The position numbers were made by a program, and so were the translations under genes. From JANSYL01 sp965229695 (lineage in GTDB: Bacteria > Pseudomonadota > Alphaproteobacteria > Rhodobacterales > Rhodobacteraceae), in the NCBI GenBank assembly GCA_965229695.1, contig OZ245921.1, positions 2,294,001 to 2,358,000 of the forward strand: 64,000 nucleotides of DNA, written 5' to 3'. The notes under the pieces were generated by a model that ran no database searches, was not told the origin of the DNA, and saw nothing but the letters and a program-made list of their open reading frames with translations. Positions 1-7,586 of this stretch are shown one piece after another; position 1 is the first letter of the stretch, and the number at the start of each line of letters is the position of its first letter.

Positions 1-845
1 CCCCAGGGGTTGAGATGGAGTTCAGCGTCTTCCCCTCCGGCCCGCCCGCGATCGAGGCTATGGTGGGCGGATCGGTCGATACGATCACCGTGGGTTCGGT
101 GCCGCCGCTCGCAGCAATGTACCGCCAGATCGCGGATTTCCGGGAAATCTCGGTCTGCGGCGATGCCTCGGGCCTGTTTACCATCGTCGGCAAGCCAGGG
201 CTCAGCAGCCTGGCGGATCTGGAAGGGATGCGGATCGCCGTGACCTCGGGGTCGAATTTCGATTTCTTCCTCGGCGTGGCGCTGGAAAACGAAGGTTTGG
301 CGGATATGCCGCTCACCCGCATCAATATGGAGCCCATCGACGCGCAGGCCGCGCTGATCGCGGGGGCGGTGGATGCGACCGTGCCGCTGGCCACCTCGCG
401 CCAGTTGATCTTCGACCGTTTGCCGGGCGCCAGTCTCCTAGCTGATGGCTCTCAAATGCCCCTGGAGGCGCGGCCATCGATCATGGATGTCTTCATGTCG
501 ACCCAACAGATGGTTGACGCGAAAGAAGAGGCCTTCGTCGAAGTGGTCCGTGCCTTCCATGATCAGGGTGTCGGCATGTTGCGCAACGACAATGCGGGCG
601 TCATCGAGCGGATGATTGCCTGGCAGGAAAGCGTCGGCCGCGCCGGTGTGACGGCCGAAGAGGTGGAGCCGCTTTTGAATGGCTACTTCTACTTCGACGC
701 CGATGAGATCAAGGATGTCTATGCCAGCGGCGCCCTGCACAACGCCGTGTCGGTGCAGGCCGAGTTCCTGGTCGCCAATGACCGGATCGGCGGCATGCCG
801 GATCTCGACGCCCTCATCTCAGATCAGATCGTCGCACAGATCTAG
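1..845 (+). CDS. ABC transporter substrate-binding protein, NMT1/SsuA/TauA-like (5' partial)
   Basis: This is the periplasmic binding component of a nitrate/sulfonate/taurine-type importer. The frame is open to the left edge, and the visible part begins inside the first lobe (VGGSVDTITVGSVPPLAAMY), so the signal peptide and true start lie outside the window; the ATG at 15 is internal. The pattern of a short ligand-pocket loop followed by LEGMRIAVTSGSN is typical of NMT1/SsuA folds. It ends 6 bases before a permease gene and forms an SBP-permease-ATPase operon. The ligand cannot be told from sequence. The formylglycine-generating enzyme in the facing operon makes an organosulfur compound an attractive guess, but that is inference. 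Confidence 0.85.
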   Translation, partial: PGVEMEFSVFPSGPPAIEAMVGGSVDTITVGSVPPLAAMYRQIADFREISVCGDASGLFTIVGKPGLSSLADLEGMRIAVTSGSNFDFFLGVALENEGLADMPLTRINMEPIDAQAALIAGAVDATVPLATSRQLIFDRLPGASLLADGSQMPLEARPSIMDVFMSTQQMVDAKEEAFVEVVRAFHDQGVGMLRNDNAGVIERMIAWQESVGRAGVTAEEVEPLLNGYFYFDADEIKDVYASGALHNAVSVQAEFLVANDRIGGMPDLDALISDQIVAQI

Positions 846-851
846 GCGCCG

Positions 852-1628
852 ATGGATATCGCGGGCATCCTCACCTCAAGACGCCTTTGGTTGGGCGTCT
901 TGTCGGTGGCGCTGGTCTTCGCCGCCTATATCTGGGTAACGAACCGGCCGGACAACAATCCGGCGCTTCTGCCGCCGATCTCGGACATCATCGCGTCCTT
1001 TCACACCAACATAACCTCGGGCAGTCTTATGACCGCCCTGGGCGCCAGCCTGTTTCGTATCTTCATGGGGTTCTTCATTGGAACGACCTTGGCGCTGATC
1101 GTGGGTTGTCTGGTGGGATGGTATAAGACCATCGAATATCTGGTGGACCCGCTGATCGAGGCGCTGCGCCCGATCCCGCCGCTGGCCTATATCCCGATCA
1201 TCATCATCTGGTTCGGGATCGGCGAGTTCAGCCGCGTGCTGATCATCACCATCGCCTGTTTCATGGTCTGCGTGGTGAATGTGATCGCGGGGATGAAAAA
1301 CGTGCCGCAGGTCTATGTGGATGCGGCATCGACCATGGGCGCGTCGCGCTTTCAGGTGTTTCGCACGGTGGCGGTGCCCGCAGCCACGCCCTTTATAATC
1401 ACCGGCTACCGGATCGCGTTGGCTGCGGCCTGGACCACGCTTGTCGCCTCCGAGCTTTTGGCGGCGCAGAACGGGCTTGGCTTCCTGTTGCAAGAGGGGC
1501 GGCGCTATTTCCTGACCGATCAGGTGATGATGATCATCGTGATCATCGGGGCTTGTGCCTTCATCATGGATCGGATTTTCCGCCGCATCCAAGCCTATCT
1601 CATGCAATGGTCGGAGGCCCGTGAGTGA
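852..1628 (+). CDS. ABC transporter permease, SsuC/TauC-like
   Basis: Inner-membrane permease of 258 residues, normal for the BPD_transp_1 family. About six hydrophobic segments are visible. The EAA-type cytoplasmic loop that contacts the ATPase is seen as AASTMGASRFQVFRTVAVPA near residues 157-176. It follows the SBP gene by 6 bases and its stop overlaps the start of the ATPase gene, so the three subunits are translationally coupled. Family membership is clear; the substrate (sulfonate, taurine, pyrimidine precursor, nitrate or other) is not resolved. Confidence 0.9.
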   Translation: MDIAGILTSRRLWLGVLSVALVFAAYIWVTNRPDNNPALLPPISDIIASFHTNITSGSLMTALGASLFRIFMGFFIGTTLALIVGCLVGWYKTIEYLVDPLIEALRPIPPLAYIPIIIIWFGIGEFSRVLIITIACFMVCVVNVIAGMKNVPQVYVDAASTMGASRFQVFRTVAVPAATPFIITGYRIALAAAWTTLVASELLAAQNGLGFLLQEGRRYFLTDQVMMIIVIIGACAFIMDRIFRRIQAYLMQWSEARE

Positions 1629-2383
1629 TGCCCGAGATTGTCGTCGATAACCTGACCCATACCTTCGGCAAGGGCGGCCCAGGGGCGCTGACTGTGCTGG
1701 AAGACATTGATCTGACCTTCGAGTCAGGCAGCTTCAACTCGATCATCGGAACGTCGGGCTGTGGTAAGTCAACGCTTTTGAAGATGATGGCTGGTTTGTT
1801 CGATCCCTCCGACGGGGAGATGCGTCTAGATGGTGAGATCATCAAGGGCACCAATCGGCGCCGAGGCATGGTGTTCCAGCAGGACGCGGTGTTTCCGTGG
1901 ATGACCGTGGCCAAAAACATCAGCTACGGGCCCCGGCTGCGGGGAGCATCAAAACAGGAACAGGCGGAGATCGAGGCCAAATGGACCGAGATGGTGGGCC
2001 TCAAAGGGTTTGAGGACCGCTGGCCGCGTGAACTGTCAGGCGGTATGCGCAAACGCGTGGATATCGGCCGGGTCTATGCCAACGATCCCGATGTTCTGTT
2101 GATGGACGAACCGTTCGGCGCTCTGGATGCCCAGACCAAAGAGCGGATGCAGTCCGACCTCCTGAACACTTGGCGGCAGACGAAAAAGACCGTGGTCTTT
2201 GTCACCCATGATATCGAAGAGGCGATCTTTCTCAGCGACAGGATTGTGGTGATGTCGGCCCGACCCGGGCGGATTCATCATATCGAAGAGGTCAGCCTGC
2301 CCAGGCCGCGCGAGGACGAGATGCGTCTGACCGACGAGTTCCTGGCGATCAAGCGGCGATTGTGGGGCATGCTCGACCACTGA
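1628..2383 (+). CDS. ABC transporter ATP-binding protein, SsuB/TauB-like
   Basis: Cytoplasmic ATPase of about 251 residues that powers the preceding permease. Walker A is GTSGCGKST (about residues 41-49), the signature is LSGGMRKRVDIGR, and Walker B with its glutamate is LLMDEPFGALDA, followed by the H-loop VTHDIEEA. A GTG at 1625 overlaps the permease stop as GTGA and is an alternative start; the ATG at 1628 is chosen. The gene ends 40 bases from the 3' end of the convergent formylglycine-generating enzyme gene, so the two operons face each other tail to tail. Confidence 0.92.
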   Translation: MPEIVVDNLTHTFGKGGPGALTVLEDIDLTFESGSFNSIIGTSGCGKSTLLKMMAGLFDPSDGEMRLDGEIIKGTNRRRGMVFQQDAVFPWMTVAKNISYGPRLRGASKQEQAEIEAKWTEMVGLKGFEDRWPRELSGGMRKRVDIGRVYANDPDVLLMDEPFGALDAQTKERMQSDLLNTWRQTKKTVVFVTHDIEEAIFLSDRIVVMSARPGRIHHIEEVSLPRPREDEMRLTDEFLAIKRRLWGMLDH

Positions 2384-2422
2384 TTTACTGACTGCGGCGT
2401 GTCAGGCAAGACGCCCCGACCG

Positions 2423-3370
2423 TCAGATATCCCAGACAACACGGAACCCGGTATGGGTGGTTGTGCTGTCTGGCGAATTACCGGTGCGCGCGGCGATGCG
2501 GTATCGGTAGCAATAGCTTTTGTGGCACAGAAACGAGCCGCCCTTGGCCAGCTTGTAGCCGCGCATCTTGGCCTGCCGGGCTTTGGCCTCCTTTCGCTGG
2601 GAACGGATGCGAAACGGCTCTGCCGTCCATTCCCAGACATTGCCCACAAGGTTGTAGAGCCCATAGCCATTGGATGCGAAACTCCGAGCCGGCGCTGTGG
2701 TCTCATAGCCGTCACGGCAGGTGTTCACCTGAGGGAACCGCCCCTGCCAGATGTTACAGGGCTGATAGTCCGCATCATTGGGTTCCTCATCGCCCCAAGG
2801 AAAACTTACATCGCCTAGCCCTCCGCGCGCGGCATGTTCCCATTCCGCCTCAGTCGGAAGCCGCCCGCCGATCCAGCGCGCATAGGCGCGGGCGTCATTC
2901 CATGAGACATGCACCACCGGGTGATCCGGCAGGTCCACCGACAGATCCTGGCCCGGCCCGTTGATGTTTCGCCAATTGGCCCCGTCAACCCGGCGCCACC
3001 ATTCGACATCCCGCACGCCTTCGGTTGGGCCGACGGCCTTGGGCACCTGCGACCAGAACACGAAAGACCAGCCAAAGCGTTCGGCCTCGGTCACATAGCC
3101 ACTTCCTGCGGCGAAGGTGGCAAACTGCGCATTGGTGACAGTGGTTACACCCATGCGGAACGGCGCGACCCGCTTTTGTCGCGGGGGGCCTTCAGCGTCG
3201 TCGGGGATGATTGGGCGCGCAGTGCCGATCAGGGCCGTGCCCCCAGGGATGTCGATAGCGGGCGGGCGTTCAGCAGTTTTTGATGGGGCGATCTTTGACC
3301 CCGTGTCTTGCCTGACAGGCGTCGCACGGTGCGGACAGCATCGCGCTGCCTTGGGCTCAGTCACCGGCAT
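2423..3370 (-). CDS. Formylglycine-generating enzyme (SUMF1/FGE family)
   Basis: The protein has 315 residues and a full SUMF1/FGE-sulfatase domain. The decisive motif is GGSFLCHKSYCYRYR near the C-terminus, with two cysteines five residues apart (about 282 and 287). These match the copper-binding catalytic pair of true FGEs, which oxidise the sulfatase cysteine to formylglycine. GNVWEWT and TGFRVV are further family landmarks. EgtB/OvoA-type relatives lack this cysteine pair, so real FGE activity is likely. It is the last gene of the six-gene operon and overlaps the SorC regulator by 14 bases. No sulfatase is visible in this window, so its target must be encoded elsewhere. Confidence 0.93.
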   Translation of the reverse strand: MPVTEPKAARCCPHRATPVRQDTGSKIAPSKTAERPPAIDIPGGTALIGTARPIIPDDAEGPPRQKRVAPFRMGVTTVTNAQFATFAAGSGYVTEAERFGWSFVFWSQVPKAVGPTEGVRDVEWWRRVDGANWRNINGPGQDLSVDLPDHPVVHVSWNDARAYARWIGGRLPTEAEWEHAARGGLGDVSFPWGDEEPNDADYQPCNIWQGRFPQVNTCRDGYETTAPARSFASNGYGLYNLVGNVWEWTAEPFRIRSQRKEAKARQAKMRGYKLAKGGSFLCHKSYCYRYRIAARTGNSPDSTTTHTGFRVVWDI

Positions 3371-4343
3371 CAATCAGATAGCGGGCCAGCGCGTGATCGA
3401 CGCAAAGATGGGTCGCCAGCCCGCCTTTGATGGCCGCGAGCGTGGCCTCGCCCCGGTCCGCGCCGCAGACCGCCAACAGCCGTTTGCGCGCCGCGCGCAG
3501 GTTGTCCACCGTTGCAGCAATCAGCCGGTCATGGGGCGGCAGCACGATCTCGTTGCCGTCGCGGTCAAGATAGCGACAGCAGACAACCCCAACAGCACCA
3601 GCATCCCTCGCGGCATTCAGCTCCGCCTCGGTGGCCATGCCGGCGGCGCCCAGATGGGTGTCCGGCGCGATGTTGCCGATGGCAAATATGGTCATGTCGA
3701 GCGCCTGAAGACGCTCGATCTGAGCCTTGATCGTGGGCTCGGCCAGGAACGTGCGCGCCAGTTTGGCAGACGAGATCAGCCCCGGCGCATGCAGCGTGAA
3801 GCAGGCCGCTGCACCCAGCTTGTTGGCGATCTGGATGGTACAGTTTTCCGAAGCCGGGACCCGGTCGGAAATCATTGAACCGATGAGCTGGCAGACCTCC
3901 ACATCGGCGACCGGGTTGCGGGGCATGGCATCGGCCACGGCCATGATGGTTTCGCCCCAGGCTACGCCCACCCGGTCACCGGGCTCAACCGCATCCAGGA
4001 TGGCGGTGGCGGCCACACGAGCCAGAAGGCCGAGGCTGTCAGCGCGGGTGGCCTTGGCCTCGGGCGCATCTGCCTGACTGATATAGACATCTGTCAGGTT
4101 GAACTTCTGTCGCAACGCCCGTGCCAGACCTGATCCGGTGAGGTGCTGTCCGTCCACGCGGATGTCGACGATACCCAATTCTCGGCTTTCACGCAGCATG
4201 TTCACAATCGTGGCGCGGCTGACCTTCATTCGATTGGCAATCTCGCTTTGGGTCAGGCCCTCACCGTAATAGAGCAGGGCCACATTCGACAGATTTGCGT
4301 GTTTGTCGCCGCTTGGTCGCTGCGGGGAAGAGGGCTTGTTCAT
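3357..4343 (-). CDS. SorC/DeoR-type sugar-sensing transcriptional regulator
   Basis: A 328-residue one-component regulator. The N-terminal winged HTH is visible at about residues 30-56 (LTQSEIANRMKVSRATIVNM). It is followed by a sugar-phosphate-isomerase-like effector domain with the SorC landmarks VGVAWGETIMAVAD and VEVCQLIGS. SorC-family proteins generally bind a phosphorylated sugar and act on their own operon. The gene lies third from... the promoter-distal end of the operon, 3 bases after the class II aldolase and overlapping the FGE gene. The interrupted palindrome at 9902-9934 between the bisC-like gene and the transketolase genes is its most likely operator; that assignment is inference. 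Confidence 0.9.
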   Translation of the reverse strand: MNKPSSPQRPSGDKHANLSNVALLYYGEGLTQSEIANRMKVSRATIVNMLRESRELGIVDIRVDGQHLTGSGLARALRQKFNLTDVYISQADAPEAKATRADSLGLLARVAATAILDAVEPGDRVGVAWGETIMAVADAMPRNPVADVEVCQLIGSMISDRVPASENCTIQIANKLGAAACFTLHAPGLISSAKLARTFLAEPTIKAQIERLQALDMTIFAIGNIAPDTHLGAAGMATEAELNAARDAGAVGVVCCRYLDRDGNEIVLPPHDRLIAATVDNLRAARKRLLAVCGADRGEATLAAIKGGLATHLCVDHALARYLIDAGD

Positions 4344-4346
4344 GGC

Positions 4347-5015
4347 TCAGGCATTTATCTTCTTTTGCACCGACTGGCCATAGTTCTGCCGGAACCACGC
4401 ATAACAGCGGTCGATCTCTTCTTGCGGCAGTTCCTCGACCGGGCCGCGCAGCATCGCCAGATGCGTCGTCATTGCCGCTTCCTCCAGATACATCGCAATC
4501 GAGGTCGCCTCGGTGGCGGATTTGCCCAGGGTGAAAACCCCGTGGGCTTTGACCAGCGCCGCCATACCCCCATCAGCGGCCTCAAGGATCGCGGCACCGG
4601 TATCGACCTCTCCGGGCGTGGCATAGCGTGAGCAGGGCACGTCACGGCCCAGGATATGGGTGATGGGCGTCATCACCGCCGGGATGCGCTCACCGCGGGC
4701 GGCAAAGCTGGAGGCATAAGGCGAGTGTGTGTGGCACATGCCCATCACATCGTCTCGGTGGCGATAGATATAGAGATGAATACCGGTATCGACGGAGGGT
4801 TTCATGTCGCCCTCGATCACCTGCCCGTCGAGATCCACCACGACCATCGTCTCAGGGGTAAGCTTGGAAAACTTCACGCCGGAGGGTTTGATCACCACCA
4901 GCCCGGTCTCCGGGTCCCGCCCCGAGACATTGCCCCCCGACCCCACGACCAACCCGTTCCGAGGCAGTTCGTGGTTCTGCTCACAGACCTCCTCTTTCAG
5001 GGCTTCCAGCATCAC
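4347..5015 (-). CDS. Class II aldolase/adducin family protein (FucA/AraD-like)
   Basis: A 222-residue Zn-dependent aldolase/epimerase fold, the usual size for L-fuculose-phosphate aldolase and L-ribulose-5-phosphate 4-epimerase. The phosphate/substrate loop VGSGGNVSGRDPETG and the metal histidines CHTHSPYAS and VKAHGVF are present. It probably cleaves or epimerises a ketose phosphate made by the FGGY kinase of the same operon. Its start overlaps the dehydrogenase stop as ATGA and it ends 3 bases before the SorC gene. Retro-aldol cleavage giving DHAP plus an aldehyde is the most common activity, but epimerase or decarboxylase roles cannot be excluded. Confidence 0.88.
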   Translation of the reverse strand: MMLEALKEEVCEQNHELPRNGLVVGSGGNVSGRDPETGLVVIKPSGVKFSKLTPETMVVVDLDGQVIEGDMKPSVDTGIHLYIYRHRDDVMGMCHTHSPYASSFAARGERIPAVMTPITHILGRDVPCSRYATPGEVDTGAAILEAADGGMAALVKAHGVFTLGKSATEATSIAMYLEEAAMTTHLAMLRGPVEELPQEEIDRCYAWFRQNYGQSVQKKINA

Positions 5016-6073
5016 GCGGCCTCCGCTTTTTTAGCCGGTACGCCGTGGGGATAGACCACGATCTTGAGGGACTTCTCCGCCTCCACCAGCATTTTGAAAG
5101 CCTCGGCGCTATCCTGAATGTCGAACCGGTGTGAGATCGCCTGATCGGCTTTGATCCGGCCGGCCTCCAGTAATCTTATGTAAGAATAGGTGTCGGTGTG
5201 GTCCGAGGAATAGCGCGAGGTCACGGTGATCTGGTCGAAATAGGCGGCGTTGCCGTCGCGCACCCAATCGGTGTCGGGCGGCAGAGGCGCGCCCAGATGC
5301 AGACAACCCCCGACCTCGACCAGCGCCAGGGCCTGATCCCAGGCGCTCGGAAAAGGCGCGATGACGATCACCGTATCGGCCAGCCGCCCATTGTTGAGCG
5401 CGCGCATCGCCTCCACCGCATCTTCCGTTTTGGGGTTGATCGTGTGGCTCGCCCCGAACTCGCGCGCCCGCGCCAACCGCCAATCCGAAAAATCGAGCGC
5501 CACCACCTTGCCGGCCCCGAAAAACGGCGCGAGATGCACGAAGCCCTGCCCCATGAAGCCCGCGCCGACCACCGCCACGGTATCGCCGGGCTGGATATGG
5601 CAGGTCTTGAGCCCGGAGAGCACACAGGACCAGGGCTCAATCGTCACCGCCGCTTCGGTTGAGATGCTCTCGGGCAGCACATGGGCGTCCATCGCCAGAT
5701 GCTGCGCGGTCACGCGGTAATAGTCACAGACCCCACCGGGATCGAGCTTCATGGATTTATAGAAAGGGTCGCGGGTGAAATGCCCGCGGCGCGACAGATG
5801 GCTGTTCACCCGTCCCACATGGTGGTTGATGAACATCCGGTCGCCGATCTTGTAATCGGTGACCCCGGCCCCAACCTCCACAACCTCGCCCACCGGTTCA
5901 TGGCCCAAAACCTTCGGTTCAGTCTTATACCAAGCCATCGTTTCCCCGCCGCAGAGCCCGCAGGCCAGCGTTTTCAGCAACAGCTCACCCGGTCCGATCT
6001 CCGGCACGGGCCGCTCTTCGATACGGATGTCGTCGATGGCGTGTTGCACCGCGGCGGTCATCATATTGGTCAT
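5012..6073 (-). CDS. Zinc-type medium-chain dehydrogenase (MDR family)
   Basis: A 353-residue MDR protein. The catalytic-zinc region LACGLCGGETMAW with GHEPVGEV, and the Rossmann motif VVGAGFMGQG, are clear. The loop that normally carries four cysteines for structural zinc is here NHHVGRVNSHLSRRGHF with no cysteine, so only the catalytic zinc is expected. This resembles sorbitol- or threonine-dehydrogenase relatives that lost the structural site. Likely role: NAD(P)-dependent oxidation of a polyol or sugar before phosphorylation. It starts 1 base after the FGGY kinase stop and overlaps the aldolase by 4 bases. Confidence 0.88.
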   Translation of the reverse strand: MTNMMTAAVQHAIDDIRIEERPVPEIGPGELLLKTLACGLCGGETMAWYKTEPKVLGHEPVGEVVEVGAGVTDYKIGDRMFINHHVGRVNSHLSRRGHFTRDPFYKSMKLDPGGVCDYYRVTAQHLAMDAHVLPESISTEAAVTIEPWSCVLSGLKTCHIQPGDTVAVVGAGFMGQGFVHLAPFFGAGKVVALDFSDWRLARAREFGASHTINPKTEDAVEAMRALNNGRLADTVIVIAPFPSAWDQALALVEVGGCLHLGAPLPPDTDWVRDGNAAYFDQITVTSRYSSDHTDTYSYIRLLEAGRIKADQAISHRFDIQDSAEAFKMLVEAEKSLKIVVYPHGVPAKKAEAA

Positions 6074-6074
6074 C

Positions 6075-7586
6075 TCAACTCTCCTGAAGGGTGCTTAGCC
6101 GGGCCTGCACGTCGCGGGCGGCGTCGGACAAAAGGGTGTATCGGGCATAAGCGCGGTCATAGAGCGGGCGCATGGCCGGATCGGGCATGAACCGCTTGTG
6201 GTGTTCCTCGCGCTTGGCGATTTGTACCGGATCCCCGGCGCCGGCAGCCGCGGCGCCGATAGAGGCCGCGCCCCAAAGCCCTTGATCGGAGGCATCGCTG
6301 ACCAGCACCGGCTGACCCATGATATCGGCGATGATCTGGCACCAAGTGTCGTTCTTTGACCCGCCGCCGGTCAGCTGCACCGGGGCGCTCGGCAACCCGG
6401 TTTCAGCCTCGAAACAATGGCGCAGGCTGAACGCCGCCCCTTCCATGACCGCCCGGCCCATCTCGGCCTTGGATGTGGCCGCGCTCAACCCATGAAACCC
6501 GCCGCGCATCTCCGGGGCCACGAAAGGCGCGCGTTCCCCGTTGAGATAGGGTAGGAATGTCACGCCATTGGCGCCGGGCGGCACATCCCCGACAAGCGCG
6601 TTCAGCTTGCCCGCAATTTCACCCGCGGAAGCGCCGCCCAGCGTCTGCGGATGCAGCCGCGTGAACCAGTCGAAGGCCGAAGCCCCAGTGGTGGGCGCCA
6701 GCACGCGGATGATCACGTCCGATGTGGGGTGCAACACGCTGGCCCCCACAGGCGCATCCTGCGGGGTGACCCGATCGGTCAGGATGTTGACCACCGCCGT
6801 TGTGCCCATGATCATCATGGTCTGCCCGGCGCGGTCCATGCCCATACCGACAATCATCGCCCCCAAATCCAACGTGCCGACCGAGACGGGCAGACCCTGG
6901 GGCAACCCCGTCGCCAAAGCCGCCTCTTGCGTCAGCCCGCCAAGCGTTTCGGTGGCCCGGCGCGGCGGCAAGAGGCGGTGGTCCAGCGCCTCACAGTCCA
7001 GCGCCCGCACCTGCGCCGCGCCATAGGCCCGGGTCTCAAAATCGAGGAATGGGATCGTGGCATTGGCAAAATCCGTCGCCAATACGCCGGTCAGTTTCAG
7101 CCCCACCCAATCGGCACAGGTCATGACATGGGCCACGCGGGAGGCAGCCTCGGGCGCCCCCCGCTCCAGCCAGCGCCAGAGCAGTCCCGAGGTGCCGGTC
7201 CAAAGCGATGTGTGACAGCCCCGGCCAATGGCTGCGGTGGCGCCGCGCGCCTCCAGATCGGCCAGATCGCGCGCGGCCCGCGTGTCGTTCCAAAGCATGG
7301 CCGGGGCCACGGGCGCGCCATCGGCATCGACCATCCAGAGCCCGTCGCCCTGAGCGCAAACCCCAAGCGACCGCGCGGCGCTAAGATCGACCCGGCTCGC
7401 AAGATCCCGCAAGACGGAGGCCACGGTGTCCCAGACCGTGCCCATCTCCTGTTCGCTCCGGCCATCGCCGGTCTGGGTCACGCGACTGGGCGCGTCGGCC
7501 TCGGCCAGACGCGTGCCGTCCGTGCTATAGGCCGCGGCCTTGACCGCCGTGGTGCCGATATCGAGGCCCAACCAGATCTCAGCCAT
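6075..7586 (-). CDS. FGGY-family carbohydrate kinase
   Basis: A 503-residue sugar kinase of the FGGY family (xylulose, ribulose, glycerol, autoinducer-2 and related kinases). The first ATPase loop WLGLDIGTTAVKAAAYS is at the N-terminus and the second domain carries LTGGGSKNDTWCQIIAD. The ATG at 7586 starts exactly at the conserved beginning of the domain; an upstream in-frame start at 7616 would add ten unconserved residues. The gene overlaps the molybdoenzyme gene by 8 bases. It supplies the phosphosugar for the aldolase and/or the split transketolase. The substrate is unknown; a ketose or branched ketose is plausible. Confidence 0.92.
   Translation of the reverse strand: MAEIWLGLDIGTTAVKAAAYSTDGTRLAEADAPSRVTQTGDGRSEQEMGTVWDTVASVLRDLASRVDLSAARSLGVCAQGDGLWMVDADGAPVAPAMLWNDTRAARDLADLEARGATAAIGRGCHTSLWTGTSGLLWRWLERGAPEAASRVAHVMTCADWVGLKLTGVLATDFANATIPFLDFETRAYGAAQVRALDCEALDHRLLPPRRATETLGGLTQEAALATGLPQGLPVSVGTLDLGAMIVGMGMDRAGQTMMIMGTTAVVNILTDRVTPQDAPVGASVLHPTSDVIIRVLAPTTGASAFDWFTRLHPQTLGGASAGEIAGKLNALVGDVPPGANGVTFLPYLNGERAPFVAPEMRGGFHGLSAATSKAEMGRAVMEGAAFSLRHCFEAETGLPSAPVQLTGGGSKNDTWCQIIADIMGQPVLVSDASDQGLWGAASIGAAAAGAGDPVQIAKREEHHKRFMPDPAMRPLYDRAYARYTLLSDAARDVQARLSTLQES

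Noticed and set aside
2399..2818. Plus-strand frame overlapping the FGE gene
   Set aside because: Antisense to conserved FGE motifs including the catalytic cysteines; no domain of its own.
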